Positions 62,429-64,000 of a stretch of DNA of 64,000 bases are shown piece by piece. Both the position numbers and the translations under genes were made by a program. Origin of the DNA: Psococerastis gibbosa (Eukaryota; Arthropoda; Insecta; Psocodea; Psocidae); the NCBI GenBank assembly GCA_963971405.1, contig OZ020487.1, forward strand, positions 26,149,371-26,213,370. Reading direction: 5' to 3'. The notes beneath the pieces were generated by a model. The model did no database searches, was not told the DNA's origin, and was given only the letters and a program-made list of their open reading frames with translations. How positions within the stretch are numbered: the stretch's first letter is position 1; every line of letters begins with the position of its first letter.

Positions 62429-63797
62429 TATCATCACCATCAACCGAATATTTTACATGGGCATTATTGATTTGTTTTCGAGAAGTTGATGACTTCTCCT
62501 CCTCAAATAACCACCCAGCAGACTACAACCTCATACAACATGGTCAATTAAATGAGAATTTTTTCGGCCACAAGCGGGGTTAACACGTACTGACATATTG
62601 CACAGTATATACGAGCGTAGTACATCCAACCTAGAACTCACTTGATGAGGACAGAGTAAATACGGGTGTATTAAAACTTGTTATGCAAACTAGTAAAACC
62701 CCTAATCAACTATACAACATTAACTTAGTCAAAGAAACCCATTTACTTAACAATAGCCCTGAATAGAAAAACATTTTATCTAGCACAACAAAAAACTTGC
62801 GCTCTGAACATCAAAAAACCGTGCTAGTTTTCAACCACCGGCAAAGCTACGAAACTCTGTATATCCAATCCCTCCCGACATATCTAACGTTTTGTACTAA
62901 TGTACATTTCTACCAGGGATGAAAGTACCAGCCAGTAACAGCCCCAGAAGCAGTCACGACAAACTCCAAAAACTACCTGACAGTTCAAGATCAAACCCCA
63001 GACAGCCCTGAACAGTGAACAGCCAATAGCAAACCAATCACAAAACTGTCAGCCCTTAGGGCACTGATATGTTGTAACAATCCATTTTCAAATTCACTTT
63101 AATTGTGGGAAGCCCATTTCTCAAATGAAGTCAAATAATATTTTGGGATGCAGCACATGTGACATATACATGCATATTTCCTCTGTTGTAGTTAAGAAAT
63201 AAAACATCAATTTCTGAGTTGTTACACTTTTTAGTAACTTCCCTAAATTTAAATATAACGTTAAGAAGATAACTCATACTTGTAGCAACATTTATTTTGT
63301 ATTATTACATAGGCAGCTGCATACGCAAGGTTTAAATCGTGCTTGATGCAGCGACTTAAAATCTTCTTAAAGTCCAAAGGTTCTCTGAGACACAAACGTA
63401 ACAAAACCATTATAGGTGATTAACAAGCACTATCAGCAAGTTCTTCCAATGAAAATAAAAGTATATACCTACAATATGTACCGCGGTTGATGGACATCCA
63501 GAAAAAATCATATAAAGTGCGTGCAAGTATTAAAAGTTTTCGCCAAAGTGCTACATTATTTCCGTATATATAGCACAGACCATAAATATTTACATTATTG
63601 TGACCTCCCAAAACACAAATCAACACAAATGTTTTGATGTAAGCAAGCAGACGCGCAGAGGGCAACTGACGAGATGTCTTGGAAGGACCGGGCCCCTGCC
63701 AAATTAAAAATAAACGTGGGCCTCCATCAATTAAATATTTTCGGTGACATTGAAAAAGAGACAATGATGCGCAATTAATATTTAAAAACAATCTTTA
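62429..63797. other. Intergenic sequence, nothing recognised
   Basis: About 1.4 kb without recognisable genes or repeats; a 123-codon minus-strand frame at 63420-63791 has no family resemblance. Confidence 0.3.
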
Positions 63798-64000
63798 GGT
63801 GCCCATTCCATTGACCGGCTAGGGCTATTTCCAAAAACGGTGACGTGGTAGCAGACATTCACGACTTAGGTGGCGTCTCCACCGACCTCGCATTGCAGAA
63901 TGCAAATGACATTGACGGAAATTAGAATTTTTATTTTTATAGAAATCTATTAAAATGTTTGTACTTAACATATCCCATGACGCCATTTTTTAGTTTTAGT
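63798..64000. mobile_element. Harbinger-like MITE, left part, cut by window end
   Basis: TTA (63795-63797) is followed by GGTGCCCATTCCATTGACCG, GCTAGGGCT, GGTGACGTGGTAGCAGACAT, GGTGGCGTCTCCACCGACCT and CATTGCAGAATGCAAATGAC. The loop that follows (AAATCTATTAAAATGTTTGT, CATGACGCCATTTTTTAG) is the reverse complement of the loop in 49349-49726, so this copy inserted in the opposite orientation. The first 12 bases match subfamily 2 (GGCGCCCATTCC), the rest subfamily 3. Confidence 0.82.

Overview
This window is nuclear DNA from an animal, most likely an arthropod. It is AT-rich, its genes are split by many GT-AG introns, it is full of decayed transposons, and it carries a degraded insect- or crustacean-type mitochondrial 16S rRNA fragment (about 6836-7190). 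There are no operons, no CRISPR array and no virus-like gene set. The species cannot be named from the sequence alone.

Three protein-coding genes are well supported, all in the right half. (1) GET1/WRB, + strand, 3 exons, 35495-38554, a complete 161-residue membrane receptor of the tail-anchored protein insertion pathway. (2) An alpha-arrestin (ARRDC family), + strand, 7 exons, 39558-42457, about 396 residues and apparently complete. (3) A FAM13-family gene, - strand, with nine recognisable phase-consistent exons between 56691 and 43605. It holds the conserved C-terminal FAM13 coiled-coil blocks; its 5' part, including any RhoGAP domain, is not visible here. GET1 and the arrestin are head to tail, and the arrestin and FAM13 converge (3' ends about 1.1 kb apart). 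I see no functional link among the three.

The left half (1-35 kb) has no gene I can name. It is a mosaic of repeats: an ~840-bp high-copy element with a (GACA)n tract and a G run (full copies at 9.6, 11.5, 22.1, 32.3 and 57.4 kb); a tRNA-derived SINE (seven copies); 3'-terminal fragments of LINE retrotransposons (nine); Harbinger-like MITEs with 3-bp target duplications; TTAA-flanked inverted-repeat elements; other foldback elements; and two local tandem arrays (13.3-14.0 kb, 178-bp unit; 17.7-18.2 kb, 142-bp unit).

The most interesting structure is a set of MITE families that share a GGCGCC-type terminus, 3-bp TWA-like target duplications and an internal motif GACGTGGTAGCAGAC. Three of them lie within 7-63 bp of splice sites of the FAM13 gene, two bracketing a single exon. 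Other points are a tandem duplication inside the ~840-bp element at 22.5-23.4 kb, and a MITE whose right arm has expanded by a 71-bp unit. I found no clearly new gene system; the novelty here lies in the non-autonomous elements.
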